Of a DNA stretch of 64,000 nucleotides, positions 9,790-19,433 are shown piece after piece. Each line of letters opens with the position of its first letter. Position 1 is the stretch's first letter. The DNA is from Mucilaginibacter empetricola. GTDB lineage: Bacteria; Bacteroidota; Bacteroidia; Sphingobacteriales; Sphingobacteriaceae. The notes under the pieces are model-generated. The model did no database searches and had not been told where the DNA came from. It saw only the letters and a program-made list of their open reading frames with translations. The stretch covers positions 1 to 64,000 of the forward strand of contig NZ_JANUBZ010000006.1 of assembly GCF_024808665.1 (NCBI RefSeq). Reading direction: 5' to 3'. A program made the position numbers and the translations under genes.

Positions 9790-9924
9790 TTAGCGATGAT
9801 GTCTTACCGCTACTGGATGTGGTTTTCTGTGATGATGTCTTCTGTGATGTACGGGTCTTGCGCTTACTGCGCTGTAGGCGAATGTGGCCAGCAATACAAT
9901 TGTTAATACTTTTAAAGCTTTCAT
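9790..9924 (-). CDS. Short His-rich secreted peptide
   Basis: A 44-residue frame beginning MKALKVLTIVLLATFAYSAV, an evident signal peptide with a likely cut after SAVSA. The mature part of about 21 residues is almost all His, Arg, Lys and Pro, including HHRRHHHRKPH. It ends against the infB terminator. The signal peptide, clean stop and terminator support a real gene. I do not recognise a family; a metal-binding or polyanion-binding role is only a guess from composition. Confidence 0.6.
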   Translation of the reverse strand: MKALKVLTIVLLATFAYSAVSARPVHHRRHHHRKPHPVAVRHHR

Positions 9925-10145
9925 AGTTACAATAATTAGAGTTTTTGTTGAAACAATACTAACGATTATAATGCATTAGCTGCAAGGATATTATTTGTAA
10001 TATTCTTGTAGCAGATGTATTTATTTTTACGTAATCAAAATGTTACCGGGTATTTTAACGAAAAAGTGCTTTTTTTTAGAGTATCGTAGGTATTTGCTTG
10101 ATTTATAACTTTAAGTGACGTATTTTTCATCTTTAGACCTTAACC

Positions 10146-10895
10146 ATGAAGAAGAAACCTGTTATAATAATTTTTACTACTTTAATATTTTTTCTCTTTA
10201 TAGGAAAATCTTCTGCCCAATTGGTAGCGGTTGACAGCAGTTCGCAGCAGCATGCTTTTAATAACGCGGTGTCCTTACTTAATACTTCGTTGAGTGAACA
10301 GTCGCCATTATATAACGGGCCCGAATATTATTTTTATGATCCTACCATAAAAGGCAATGCTTACTTTATGGAGGTTAACAGCTTCACTACCGGCGCCGTT
10401 TCTTATGACGGGCATTCATTTGTTAACGTGCAAATGTTATATGATCTGTTTAGCGATAACGTTGCGGTATTGCTTTACAATCACTTTACAAAATTTTACC
10501 TGCTGAAAGAAAAAACAAAAAGCTTCGATTTTTTGGGCCATCACTTTGTAAATATCAATACAGACACGGTTAACAACAAATCGGCAATAAAATCTGGATA
10601 TTATGATGAGTTGTATAATGGCAAAACGGAGGTGCTGGTTAAGCGCACAAAAAGTGTTCAAACTACCAGTGGCATCGGCGGTTTGGAAAAATATTATTCA
10701 CCATCTACAGATTATTATTTACGAAAAAACAAAATTTATTACAGTGTATCCAGCCAGGGCGATATGCTTGATTTGTTAAAGGATAAAAAGAAAGATCTTC
10801 AGCAATATATTAAAGCCAATAAAATCAAATTCAGGAGAGACCCCGAAGATGCTTTGGTCAAAATAGCTTCTTATTATGACCATATAACCAATTAA
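10146..10895 (+). CDS. Hypothetical secreted protein
   Basis: A 249-residue protein with a signal peptide (about 1-24, ending GKSSAQ). The mature part is rich in Tyr and Asp with no motif I recognise; it includes GKTEVLVKRTKS and a C-terminal Lys-rich helix DLLKDKKKDLQQYIKANKIKF. The TonB-dependent receptor begins 1 base after its stop, so it is almost certainly co-transcribed and acts in the envelope with it. It may be a periplasmic partner, but that rests on position alone. Confidence 0.75.
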   Translation: MKKKPVIIIFTTLIFFLFIGKSSAQLVAVDSSSQQHAFNNAVSLLNTSLSEQSPLYNGPEYYFYDPTIKGNAYFMEVNSFTTGAVSYDGHSFVNVQMLYDLFSDNVAVLLYNHFTKFYLLKEKTKSFDFLGHHFVNINTDTVNNKSAIKSGYYDELYNGKTEVLVKRTKSVQTTSGIGGLEKYYSPSTDYYLRKNKIYYSVSSQGDMLDLLKDKKKDLQQYIKANKIKFRRDPEDALVKIASYYDHITN

Positions 10896-10896
10896 T

Positions 10897-13665
10897 ATGA
10901 GAAAAATTTACTTCTTAAGTTTTTGCTGTTTGTTGTTTATACAGATGGCCAGGGCACAACAAAATACCGGCAAATTAATTAGCGGTGATTTTAATAAAGC
11001 ATCAATAGGGCAGTTTGTAACCGATATAGAGGCTAAAACCAGCTATCATTTTTATTACGATGTAACCGAATTTGATAGTTTGAAAATTACCTTACAGGTA
11101 AATAATAAGCCACTTGATGTTGTTTTGGATATGGCTTTCAACAATACCGATTTTCATTACGCTATTGATCAAAATAAGATCTTTTTAACCAAAGGAAGAC
11201 AAATTAAAACTGACCTGGCACCCGGGTTTTCGGCGGCAGCTCCATTGAGCATTTCGAATAACCAAAATAACAGCGTGGCAGACTATACCGAAGACAAAGA
11301 AAAGAAAGTACCTGAAGCTACTACCGAAAATAAACTATATGAGATTGGTACAAAAACCAATACTATAGCGCCGGGTAATTCAATACTATCGGGTTATGTT
11401 CGTGATATAAAATCGGGCGAAGCAGTTGTTGGGGCAAGTATTTATTTCCCATCTACAAAAACCGGCGTTGCTACCGACCAATTTGGCTACTTTACTATTA
11501 CAGTGCCTCGCGGGCGTCAAATTTTGGTAATACGCGGTTTAGGCATGCGTGATACCCGCCGGCAGATTATTTTATATACCGATGGTAAATTGAATATCGA
11601 CCTGCAGGAACAGGTTAACACACTGAAAGAAGTTAAAATATCTGCCGATAAGGTGGCCAATGTCCGTAGTCCGGAATTGGGTGTAAGCAGATTAACTATA
11701 GCAACCATTAAACAAATACCGGCAGCTTTTGGCGAGGCGGATGTTTTACGTGTGGTACTTACCTTGCCGGGTGTAAAAACAGTAGGTGAAGCCACAACCG
11801 GCTTTAACGTTAGAGGTGGTGCGGCAGATGAAAATTTAATTTTGCTGGATGGCGCCACTATTTATAACCCGGCTCACTTTTTTGGATTCTTTGCAGCCTT
11901 TAACCCAGATCTTGTTAAGGATATAGAACTTTATAAAAGCAGTATTCCGGAGAAATACGGAGGCCGTTTATCATCAGTATTAGAGATTAACAATCGCGAG
12001 GGCAACAAGAAAATCTTTACAGGTTCGGCAGGTATAGGTTTGTTAACCAGCCGGTTTAATATTGAAGGGCCAATAGTAAAAGACAAAACATCCTTCATAT
12101 TTGGTGCGCGTACCACTTATTCTGATTGGTTATTGAGCCTGTTGCCCGAAGCATACAAGCATAGTTCGGCATCTTTTAATGATTTCAATTTGGGTATCAG
12201 TCATCAAATTGACGACAAAAATAATATTTACTTAACCGGATATTTGAGTAATGATAAATTTAAACTAAACAGTGATACACAATATTCATACAGCAATAAA
12301 AGCGCTGCGTTAAAATGGAAGCATAATTTCAATAATAAATTATACAGCCTGATATCGGTGGGCGATGACCATTATCAATATGATATAAACAGCACCCTAA
12401 ATCCGGTAAATGCATTTGATCTTGGTTTCAAAATTAACCAGGCAAATTTCAGGGCCGACTTTACCTATTATATCAGCAATAAGCATACGCTTGACTTTGG
12501 TGTAAACTCCATTTTGTATAAACTTAACCCGGGCACATTTGAACCCGATGGATCTCAATCATTGGTCGTTCCTCAAGTTGTTCCTGCTGAGCAAGCCCTG
12601 GAAAGCGGAATATATTTAGGCGATAAATACGATGTATCATCAAATCTGACGATAAACGCAGGTGTGCGTTTCAATGTGTACAATTACCTGGGACCGCAAA
12701 CTATTGATCAGTATGCAGCTAATTTGCCCAGGGAACCCGCAAATGTAATAGATAGCACCACGTATAAAAGTGGTAAAGTAATTAATACCTATTCGGCACC
12801 CGATATCAGGTTACAAGCACGGTATTTATTAGGCGATGATATATCTATTAAAGGTGGCTACAATACCATGCACCAATATATTCACCTGCTTTCTAACTCA
12901 ACATCAATTTCGCCCACAGATGTTTACAAGCTGAGTGATCCTAATATAAAACCTGAGCATGGCGACCAGGTATCATTAGGATTATTTAAAAACGCAAGGC
13001 AAAATACCATCGAAATGTCTGTTGAGGTATATTATAAACGTATAAGAGATTACCTTGACTATAAAAGTGGTGCTGTATTGTTGTTGAACGAGCACATTGA
13101 ACAAGACGTAATAAATACCCAGGGTAAAGCATACGGCGCCGAGTTCCTGATAAAGAAAACTGCCGGAAAATTAAACGGCTGGGTTAGCTATACCTATTCA
13201 CGCACCTTCCTGAGGCAGGATGACCCTAATGCCGGCGAGCTGATAAATAATGGTGCTTATTATCCGGCCAATTGGGACGAGCCACATGCGTTTAACTTTA
13301 CCGGGAACTACAAGTTTACGCACCGCTACAGTATCTCGCTTGATTTAAACTACAATACCGGAAGGCCAATTACGCTGCCGGTTGCCAAGTATGAATATGC
13401 AGGATCAGAACGGGTATTTTACTCGGACAGAAATGAATACCGAATCCCGTATTATTTCAGATCAGATTTTTCGTTAAATATCGAGGGAAATCACAGAGTG
13501 CATCAAAAAACGCATAATTCATGGACAATAGGCGTTTATAACCTAACTGGCAGGCAAAATGCTTACTCTACCTTCTTCACCGAGCAGAGCGGCGTGATAA
13601 GCGGATATAAGTTATCAATTTTTGCATCGCCTATACCGTTTGTTAATTATAATATCAGATTTTAA
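10897..13665 (+). CDS. TonB-dependent outer membrane receptor with STN and carboxypeptidase-like domains
   Basis: A 922-residue outer membrane transporter. After a signal peptide (1-20, ...MARAQQ) come an STN domain (about 30-95), a variable linker, a carboxypeptidase-regulatory-like beta domain (about 165-245, SGYVRDIKSGEAVVGASIYF), a plug (about 254-375, with FNVRGGAADENLILLDGATI) and a 22-strand-type barrel to a terminal aromatic (VNYNIRF). An STN domain often signals to FecR/FecI-type regulators, but no such genes are in the window. It lies between a secreted protein and two DUF4249 lipoproteins, a common Bacteroidota arrangement. The ligand is unknown. Confidence 0.92.
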   Translation: MRKIYFLSFCCLLFIQMARAQQNTGKLISGDFNKASIGQFVTDIEAKTSYHFYYDVTEFDSLKITLQVNNKPLDVVLDMAFNNTDFHYAIDQNKIFLTKGRQIKTDLAPGFSAAAPLSISNNQNNSVADYTEDKEKKVPEATTENKLYEIGTKTNTIAPGNSILSGYVRDIKSGEAVVGASIYFPSTKTGVATDQFGYFTITVPRGRQILVIRGLGMRDTRRQIILYTDGKLNIDLQEQVNTLKEVKISADKVANVRSPELGVSRLTIATIKQIPAAFGEADVLRVVLTLPGVKTVGEATTGFNVRGGAADENLILLDGATIYNPAHFFGFFAAFNPDLVKDIELYKSSIPEKYGGRLSSVLEINNREGNKKIFTGSAGIGLLTSRFNIEGPIVKDKTSFIFGARTTYSDWLLSLLPEAYKHSSASFNDFNLGISHQIDDKNNIYLTGYLSNDKFKLNSDTQYSYSNKSAALKWKHNFNNKLYSLISVGDDHYQYDINSTLNPVNAFDLGFKINQANFRADFTYYISNKHTLDFGVNSILYKLNPGTFEPDGSQSLVVPQVVPAEQALESGIYLGDKYDVSSNLTINAGVRFNVYNYLGPQTIDQYAANLPREPANVIDSTTYKSGKVINTYSAPDIRLQARYLLGDDISIKGGYNTMHQYIHLLSNSTSISPTDVYKLSDPNIKPEHGDQVSLGLFKNARQNTIEMSVEVYYKRIRDYLDYKSGAVLLLNEHIEQDVINTQGKAYGAEFLIKKTAGKLNGWVSYTYSRTFLRQDDPNAGELINNGAYYPANWDEPHAFNFTGNYKFTHRYSISLDLNYNTGRPITLPVAKYEYAGSERVFYSDRNEYRIPYYFRSDFSLNIEGNHRVHQKTHNSWTIGVYNLTGRQNAYSTFFTEQSGVISGYKLSIFASPIPFVNYNIRF

Positions 13666-13669
13666 GTTT

Positions 13670-14848
13670 ATGAAATTTAGTAACAAATTTCTTCTCTATT
13701 TTATATTGGCAGTTGTTTTAATCGACTGTAAAAAACCATACAATCCACCTGCAATTACTTCACCAGGCAGTTATTTGGTGGTTGAAGGGGTAATCAATGC
13801 GGGGTCGGATTCAACCATAATAAAGCTAAGCCGCACGGTTAATCTTTCATCGGGCACAACCAATAATCCCGAAACGGGCGCTATAGTTTCTGTACAAAGC
13901 AGTACTAACGCTTCCTATCCGCTTGTTGAAACATCAACAGGCAGTTATGCGGTGGCGGGCTTGAACCTCGACGTTACGAAAACCTATAGAATTAGTATTA
14001 AAACATCTAATAATCAACAATATCTGTCAGACCTGGTACCGGTTAAGGTAACACCACCGGTAGACAGTGTGGGGTTCACTGTACAATCTAACGGTATACA
14101 GCTGTATGTAAATTCACATGATCCGAATAATAACACCCATTATTATATGTGGAACTATGCAGAAACATGGCAGTTTCATGCTAAATACTATTCTGCATAT
14201 ATAACCAATGGAATAGCAATAGTACCGAGAACCCTGGATCAGGTGGTATATTCATGTTTTGCTAATGATGCATCAAGTACCATCTTGTTAGGTTCATCAG
14301 CCAAACTATCGCAGGATGTAATCTACCAAAGCCCTCTAACAGCGGTTTCTTCTACATCCGAAAAACTGGAGACTAAGTACAGTATTCTGGTTAATGAGTA
14401 TGCGTTAACCAGCGATGCCTATAATTTTTACACCAACTTAAAAAAGAACACCGAGCAGTTGGGTAGTATATTTGATGCCCAACCATCGGAAATTGCCGGC
14501 AATATCCATAATGTAAGCAATCCTAATGAACCAGTAGTAGGATATATGAGTGCCTGTACGGTGCAATCAAAAAGAATATTTATTACAAATGCTCAATTGC
14601 CAACGTCATGGGAGGCTACATATCCTTATGATTGTCAGTTGGACTCAATTTGGTTTGATGTGCCAAAATCAAAACCCCCATATAACGAGGTTGCGGCTTA
14701 TTTAATTCCCCTCGGTTCGGGTACAATACCAGTTGCGGCATATTACCTGCCGGGTAGTCCGAGCCCTGCGGGCTATTTAAGCGCGGATCAGGAATGCGTT
14801 GATTGTACGTTAAGAGGAACTAAAACACCGCCCAGCTTTTGGAAATGA
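13670..14848 (+). CDS. DUF4249 family lipoprotein (first tandem copy)
   Basis: A 392-residue lipoprotein. The start at 13670 gives MKFSNKFLLYFILAVVLIDC, with Cys20 as lipidation site; a frame opening at 13622 would overlap the receptor gene and add a poor N-terminus. It has an Ig-like N-terminal part (LVVEGVINAGSDSTIIKLSR) and the DUF4249 end ECVDCTLRGTKTPPSFWK. Family members sit beside TonB-dependent receptors in Bacteroidota. The next gene, 1 base on, is a clear paralogue. The function of DUF4249 is not established; a surface partner of the receptor is the likely role. Confidence 0.88.
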   Translation: MKFSNKFLLYFILAVVLIDCKKPYNPPAITSPGSYLVVEGVINAGSDSTIIKLSRTVNLSSGTTNNPETGAIVSVQSSTNASYPLVETSTGSYAVAGLNLDVTKTYRISIKTSNNQQYLSDLVPVKVTPPVDSVGFTVQSNGIQLYVNSHDPNNNTHYYMWNYAETWQFHAKYYSAYITNGIAIVPRTLDQVVYSCFANDASSTILLGSSAKLSQDVIYQSPLTAVSSTSEKLETKYSILVNEYALTSDAYNFYTNLKKNTEQLGSIFDAQPSEIAGNIHNVSNPNEPVVGYMSACTVQSKRIFITNAQLPTSWEATYPYDCQLDSIWFDVPKSKPPYNEVAAYLIPLGSGTIPVAAYYLPGSPSPAGYLSADQECVDCTLRGTKTPPSFWK

Positions 14849-14849
14849 A

Positions 14850-16025
14850 ATGAATAGTACGCTGACAAAAATATATTATTCTACACTGTTGCTAACGGTA
14901 ACGGTTGGTTGCAGAAAACCTTACAACCCGCCTGCTATTACTGCACCCAATAGTTACCTTGTTGTAGAGGGAATAATAAATTCGGGGTCAGATTCCACCA
15001 TAATACAATTGAGCCGGACTGTTAACCTATCATCCGGCACTACTAATAATCCGGTAACCGGGGCTAGTGTTTCTGTTCAAAGCAATACTAATACCAGCTA
15101 TCCGCTTACAGAAACTTCAACCGGACACTATAGCGTGGCCGGCCTAAACCTAAGCAATACCCAAACCTATCGTTTGAGTATTATAACGGCTCAAAATCAA
15201 CAATATAAATCCGACTTCGAGCCTGTTAAGGTGTCGCCTCCTGTTGATAGCGTCGGTTTTGCAATACTTTCAGATGGTATGCAATTGTATGTCAATACAC
15301 ATGACCCTAATAACAATACCCACTATTACAGATGGGAATATGCTGAAACCTGGCAGTTTCATTCCGAATATTTTTCTGGTTTCGTTACTGATGGTACCGA
15401 AATAGTACCCCGAACGCAAAGCCAATTGATATATAATTGCTTTGGAAACGATACCAATAGCGACATCGTTTTGGGCTCGTCGGCAAAATTAACCAGTGAT
15501 GTAATTTACCAGGGGCCTTTAGTTAAAGTGGGCTCCACATCTGAGAAACTGGAAACAAAATATAGCATATTGGTAACGCAATATGCCCTAACAAGCGATG
15601 CCTACACTTTTTATACCAATTTGAAAAAGAACACCGAACAGTTGGGCAGTATATTTGATGCCCAGCCATCTGAAATTGCAGGTAATATTCACAATGTAAA
15701 TAATGCAACGGAGCCTGTATTGGGGTATATTAGCGTTGGCACTACGCAATCAAAAAGAATATTTGTATCAAACAGCCAGTTGCCATCGAGCTGGACGGCA
15801 ACCTACCCTTACCAATGCCAGGAAGATACGTTTTATTATTCTGCACCGGTTAATCATCAGAATCAGGTGGCAACTAATTTGGTTCAGGCGAATTCGGATA
15901 TTATACCAACTTTTGCAGTTTATTCGAGAGGAACATCAAGTATAATTGGCTTTTTGGCATCAGACGCTCAGTGTGTTGATTGTACTTTAAGAGGAACAAC
16001 AACACAGCCAGGTTTTTGGAAATGA
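14850..16025 (+). CDS. DUF4249 family lipoprotein (second tandem copy)
   Basis: A 391-residue paralogue of the preceding gene. It has a signal peptide with Cys21 as lipidation site (LLTVTVGCRKPYNPPA), and long identical blocks such as FYTNLKKNTEQLGSIFDAQP followed by SEIAGNIHNV, and ends CVDCTLRGTTTQPGFWK. Synonymous positions differ freely between the copies while protein blocks are kept, so the duplication is old and both copies appear selected. The least alike part is near residues 330-375, just before the conserved end. No terminator is seen before the next gene. Confidence 0.88.
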   Translation: MNSTLTKIYYSTLLLTVTVGCRKPYNPPAITAPNSYLVVEGIINSGSDSTIIQLSRTVNLSSGTTNNPVTGASVSVQSNTNTSYPLTETSTGHYSVAGLNLSNTQTYRLSIITAQNQQYKSDFEPVKVSPPVDSVGFAILSDGMQLYVNTHDPNNNTHYYRWEYAETWQFHSEYFSGFVTDGTEIVPRTQSQLIYNCFGNDTNSDIVLGSSAKLTSDVIYQGPLVKVGSTSEKLETKYSILVTQYALTSDAYTFYTNLKKNTEQLGSIFDAQPSEIAGNIHNVNNATEPVLGYISVGTTQSKRIFVSNSQLPSSWTATYPYQCQEDTFYYSAPVNHQNQVATNLVQANSDIIPTFAVYSRGTSSIIGFLASDAQCVDCTLRGTTTQPGFWK

Positions 16026-16129
16026 AAGTTGAAATTATAAACCAGCGGAATAGACGAGGCTAAACCGCATTGTATTTAAAAAAACATCATTGTGCATAAC
16101 AAATGATTTATAAAATAAAAATTATGACC

Positions 16130-18514
16130 ATGAAAAAATCGCTGCTAATCTTTAAGGTCTTACCATTAATAACAGCATTTTCGGCTCTTTTATTACCAGC
16201 CAGGGCACAAGTGATACAGGAGGTACAAAACAGCTTCAACTTGTATAAGCAAAGTGCCTTGCAGGAAAAGCTATTTGTGCAAACAGATAAAACTACCTAT
16301 TTGCCCGGCGAAATAATATGGTTTAAAATATATTGTGTTGACGGCAACGATCATAAACCCCTTAATTTAAGCAAGGTAGTTTATGTTGATATTTTAGGCG
16401 ATAACCAGAATGCTGTTGTGCAAACTAAAGTTGCCATAAAAAACGGTGTTGGGGATGGTTCCATATACGTACCGGTGACTGTATCAAACGGGAACTACAA
16501 ATTTAGGGCGTATACCAATTGGATGAAGAATTTTAGTCCTGATTTTTATTTTGAGAAAACAGTTACGTTTATCAACCCACTTAAGTCACCGGAGAGCCCA
16601 GTTAAACCAGCCGATTTAGCTTATGATATTCAATTTTTTCCGGAAGGAGGTAACCTGGTAAGCGGCATTGAAAGTAAAGTGGCGTTTAAGGCGATTAACC
16701 AATATGGCAAGGGAGTTGATTTAAAAGGCGCTATAGTTGATCAGCGTAACGATACTATCGTAAAATTTCAGTCGCTGAAATTTGGTATGGGCAGCTTTTT
16801 ACTTACACCGGCATCAGACAATACTTATAAAGCGGTAATAAAAATTGGAAACGGTGCACCCATAATTAAAAATATTCCTGTCGTTAATAGCCAGGGCTAT
16901 GTAATGAAGCTGAAAGATAATGGCTCGGGGCAAATACAGGTAGCTGTAAGCGGTGCTAACACCGCTGGTGAAAATATCTACCTTTTTGCTCATACCCGGC
17001 AAATTGTAAAATACGCCGAAACTGCAATTTTATCAAACGGAACAGCCAGCTTTACTATAGATAAAAATGTACTGGGCGATGGCATTTCGCATATCACTAT
17101 TTTTAACAGCGCCAAGCAACCGGTATGCGAACGGCTTTATTTCAAAAGACCTGCACAGCAGTTGGTTATTGAAGCCAGTGCCAATCAATCGCAATATGAT
17201 TTACGCACAAAGGTAAACGTTAACGTATCGGCAAAAGATAAGACAGGTAAATCGCTTGATGCCGAAATGTCAATGGCTGTTTATAAGGTAGACTCATTGC
17301 AAAATATTGATCAAAGCGAAATATTCAGCTATTTGTGGCTCAATTCGGAATTAAAAGGTAATATAGAATCAGCGGCTTATTATTTAAAAAATGCAAATGC
17401 CGAAACAGACGAAGCTATCGACAACCTGATGCTTACCCAGGGATGGAGAAGGTTTCAATGGAGCACGGTGTTGGAAAATAAACCGGCCGACTTTAATTTT
17501 TTACCGGAATACTTTGGTCATATCATCTCGGCTAAAATTGTAAATAGTGAAACTAATAAGCCCGCTAAAGATGTGGTTACTTATTTGGGTATACCAGGCA
17601 GACGGGTTCAATTATATACTGCTATAAGCGATTCACTGGGCCGCATTAATTATTTTACCAGAGACTTTTTTGGTGCTAACGAAATCATTGCCCAAACCAA
17701 TCAATTAGTTGACAGCATTTACCGCATTGACATTTTAACACCTTTTTCTGAACAGTACACAAAAAATGGTTTACCCAAATTCAGCTTTACTGATGGAATG
17801 ATAACAGCACTAAAAAGCCACAGCCTGGGTGTTCAGGTGTCAAATATTTATTCAGGCAAATATTTAAAACGTTATTATGACCCCATAATTGATACCAGTG
17901 CTTATTATGGTAAACCAAGTGCTGTTTATAAATTGGATGATTTTACCCGTTTTACAACGATGGAAGAAGATTTACGTGAATATGTAAAAGAAGATAACAT
18001 TATAAACACGCGTGGTAAATTTCATATAAAAGTGCTTAATACTGATCGGGGATTTTTGGATGGCGAAGATCCATTGGTGATGGTTGATGGTATCCCCGTT
18101 TTTAACCTGAACAAGGTTTTTGCTGTTGATCCGCTGAAAGTTAAGAAGCTGGAAGTAGTTTCTCAACGCTATTACTATGGCGCCACAGAACAAAATGGCA
18201 TATTTAGTTTCACCACTTACAAAGGCGATTTAGGCGGCGTTGAGCTCGACCCGCGTGCCATAGTGGTTGATTACGAAGGGTTGCAGTTACAGCGCGAATT
18301 TTATTCGCCGGTTTACGATTCACAAGCCCAGGCGGCTAGCAGGATACCGGATTACCGCAATTTATTGTATTGGACACCGACGGTTACCGGACAAGGGAAC
18401 GGTACGGTTTCGTTTTACACGTCAGATTTGCAGGGTAAATATATTGGTGTTATACAAGGTATAACTGCCAATGGCGATGCTGCAAGTCAATATTTTACTT
18501 TCGAGGTTAAATAA
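16130..18514 (+). CDS. Large secreted MG2-like protein with TonB plug-like C-terminus
   Basis: A 794-residue exported protein starting MKKSLLIFKVLPLITAFSALL, with cleavage near LPARAQ. An upstream ATG at 16103 is in frame but precedes the signal peptide. Residues 40-140 resemble a macroglobulin MG2 domain (KLFVQTDKTTYLPGEIIWFK, then NYKFRAYTNWM), followed by further beta domains, the block LMLTQGWRRFQW, and a plug-like C-terminal segment (DPLVMVDGIPVFNLNKVFAV). It lacks an outer membrane barrel. Such proteins are widespread in Bacteroidota near TonB receptors; their role is not firmly known. It closes the operon, before a terminator. Confidence 0.82.
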   Translation: MKKSLLIFKVLPLITAFSALLLPARAQVIQEVQNSFNLYKQSALQEKLFVQTDKTTYLPGEIIWFKIYCVDGNDHKPLNLSKVVYVDILGDNQNAVVQTKVAIKNGVGDGSIYVPVTVSNGNYKFRAYTNWMKNFSPDFYFEKTVTFINPLKSPESPVKPADLAYDIQFFPEGGNLVSGIESKVAFKAINQYGKGVDLKGAIVDQRNDTIVKFQSLKFGMGSFLLTPASDNTYKAVIKIGNGAPIIKNIPVVNSQGYVMKLKDNGSGQIQVAVSGANTAGENIYLFAHTRQIVKYAETAILSNGTASFTIDKNVLGDGISHITIFNSAKQPVCERLYFKRPAQQLVIEASANQSQYDLRTKVNVNVSAKDKTGKSLDAEMSMAVYKVDSLQNIDQSEIFSYLWLNSELKGNIESAAYYLKNANAETDEAIDNLMLTQGWRRFQWSTVLENKPADFNFLPEYFGHIISAKIVNSETNKPAKDVVTYLGIPGRRVQLYTAISDSLGRINYFTRDFFGANEIIAQTNQLVDSIYRIDILTPFSEQYTKNGLPKFSFTDGMITALKSHSLGVQVSNIYSGKYLKRYYDPIIDTSAYYGKPSAVYKLDDFTRFTTMEEDLREYVKEDNIINTRGKFHIKVLNTDRGFLDGEDPLVMVDGIPVFNLNKVFAVDPLKVKKLEVVSQRYYYGATEQNGIFSFTTYKGDLGGVELDPRAIVVDYEGLQLQREFYSPVYDSQAQAASRIPDYRNLLYWTPTVTGQGNGTVSFYTSDLQGKYIGVIQGITANGDAASQYFTFEVK

Positions 18515-18529
18515 ATAAAAAAGACATAT

Positions 18530-18569
18530 AAAGCAAAAGGCCGCTGATAACTCAACGGCCTTTTGCTTT
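18530..18569. terminator. Bidirectional terminator between envelope and pentose-phosphate operons
   Basis: AAAGCAAAAGGCCG (18530-18543) pairs with CGGCCTTTTGCTTT (18556-18569) around a 12-base loop. It lies between two convergent operons and has an A/T-rich flank on each side. Confidence 0.85.
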
Positions 18570-18600
18570 ATACAAATGCTCTTAAAAGTGCTTTCGTTTG

Positions 18601-19326
18601 TTATTTGTGTTTCAAGTCTGCAGCAGCGGCGGTATCCAAAAACCACTGAATTTCGCCCACTATAGGTTCAATCAATTGGGCCGGATATTCTTCAATATCT
18701 TCGTCGTCCTCTAAAACATGGTGAACGGCAATAGCCTTACCTGCGCCATATACTAAAAACGCAATATGCTGCGCTTCGTTAATCAAAGGGGCATTTAGGG
18801 TAATGCGGTAAATCTGTTGATCTTGTAAAAATACTTCCTTTACGCCCGGTGTTCTATCGTGCAAAACAGGGGTAAATGGAAATAAAGAAGCGGTGTGCGA
18901 GTTATCGCCCAAACCAAGTAATACTAAGTCAAAGCTTAATTCGGTTTCATCAAAAAACTCTTCAATTTCGGCTTCATAGCGCTCTGCGGCATCTTTTGGA
19001 TCAAGCGTGGTATCAACCGGGAATATTTGCAGCGTGCTGATCTCCAGTGGATCAAACAACGCTTTTTTAGCCATCAGGTAATTACTGTCCGGATGTGTTT
19101 GTGGCACATTTCTTTCATCTCCAAAAAAGAAAAATACTTTTTCCCAATTCAATTTATCAGCATAAGATGCAGCCAATAATTCGTACAGTTTTTTAGGTGA
19201 GCTACCTCCTGAAAGAGCTACTGAAAATTTCCCTTTTGCGGCAATAGCATCATTTCCTACCTTAACAAAATGCTCTGCCAAAGCAGAAAGCACTTCATTA
19301 TCATTATTAAAAATATTTAGTTTCAT
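18601..19326 (-). CDS. pgl: 6-phosphogluconolactonase
   Basis: A 241-residue cytoplasmic enzyme of the DevB/Pgl family that hydrolyses 6-phosphogluconolactone to 6-phosphogluconate, the second step of the oxidative pentose-phosphate pathway. Family signatures are VALSGGSSPKKLYELLA and FFGDERNVPQTHPDSNYLM, with LLGLGDNSHTASLFP later. Length matches the family. It is the last gene of the operon and is separated from zwf by 107 bases that contain a repeat, so it may receive less transcript than its partners. Confidence 0.94.
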   Translation of the reverse strand: MKLNIFNNDNEVLSALAEHFVKVGNDAIAAKGKFSVALSGGSSPKKLYELLAASYADKLNWEKVFFFFGDERNVPQTHPDSNYLMAKKALFDPLEISTLQIFPVDTTLDPKDAAERYEAEIEEFFDETELSFDLVLLGLGDNSHTASLFPFTPVLHDRTPGVKEVFLQDQQIYRITLNAPLINEAQHIAFLVYGAGKAIAVHHVLEDDEDIEEYPAQLIEPIVGEIQWFLDTAAAADLKHK

Positions 19327-19330
19327 ATTT

Positions 19331-19425
19331 AGTGATTAGAGGTTAGTTAATTAGAGGTTAGTAATTTAAAGCTTTGTTTTACAAGTGAAAACTAATCTCC
19401 AACCACTAACCTCCAATCTCTAACG
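19331..19425. repeat. Inverted word-repeat between pgl and zwf
   Basis: The left part repeats ATTAGAGGTTAGT twice (19336-19361); the right part reads ACTAATCTCCAACCACTAACCTCC, the inverse of the same word. The two parts could pair to form a hairpin within the operon transcript. It resembles the word-based repeats at 24931-25010 and 45681-45752 in style but not in word. Confidence 0.65.
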
Positions 19426-19433
19426 AACTTCAA

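Noticed and set aside
10897..13665. FecI/FecR-type regulatory pair for the STN receptor
   Set aside because: I searched the neighbouring frames and saw no sigma factor or anti-sigma gene in the window.
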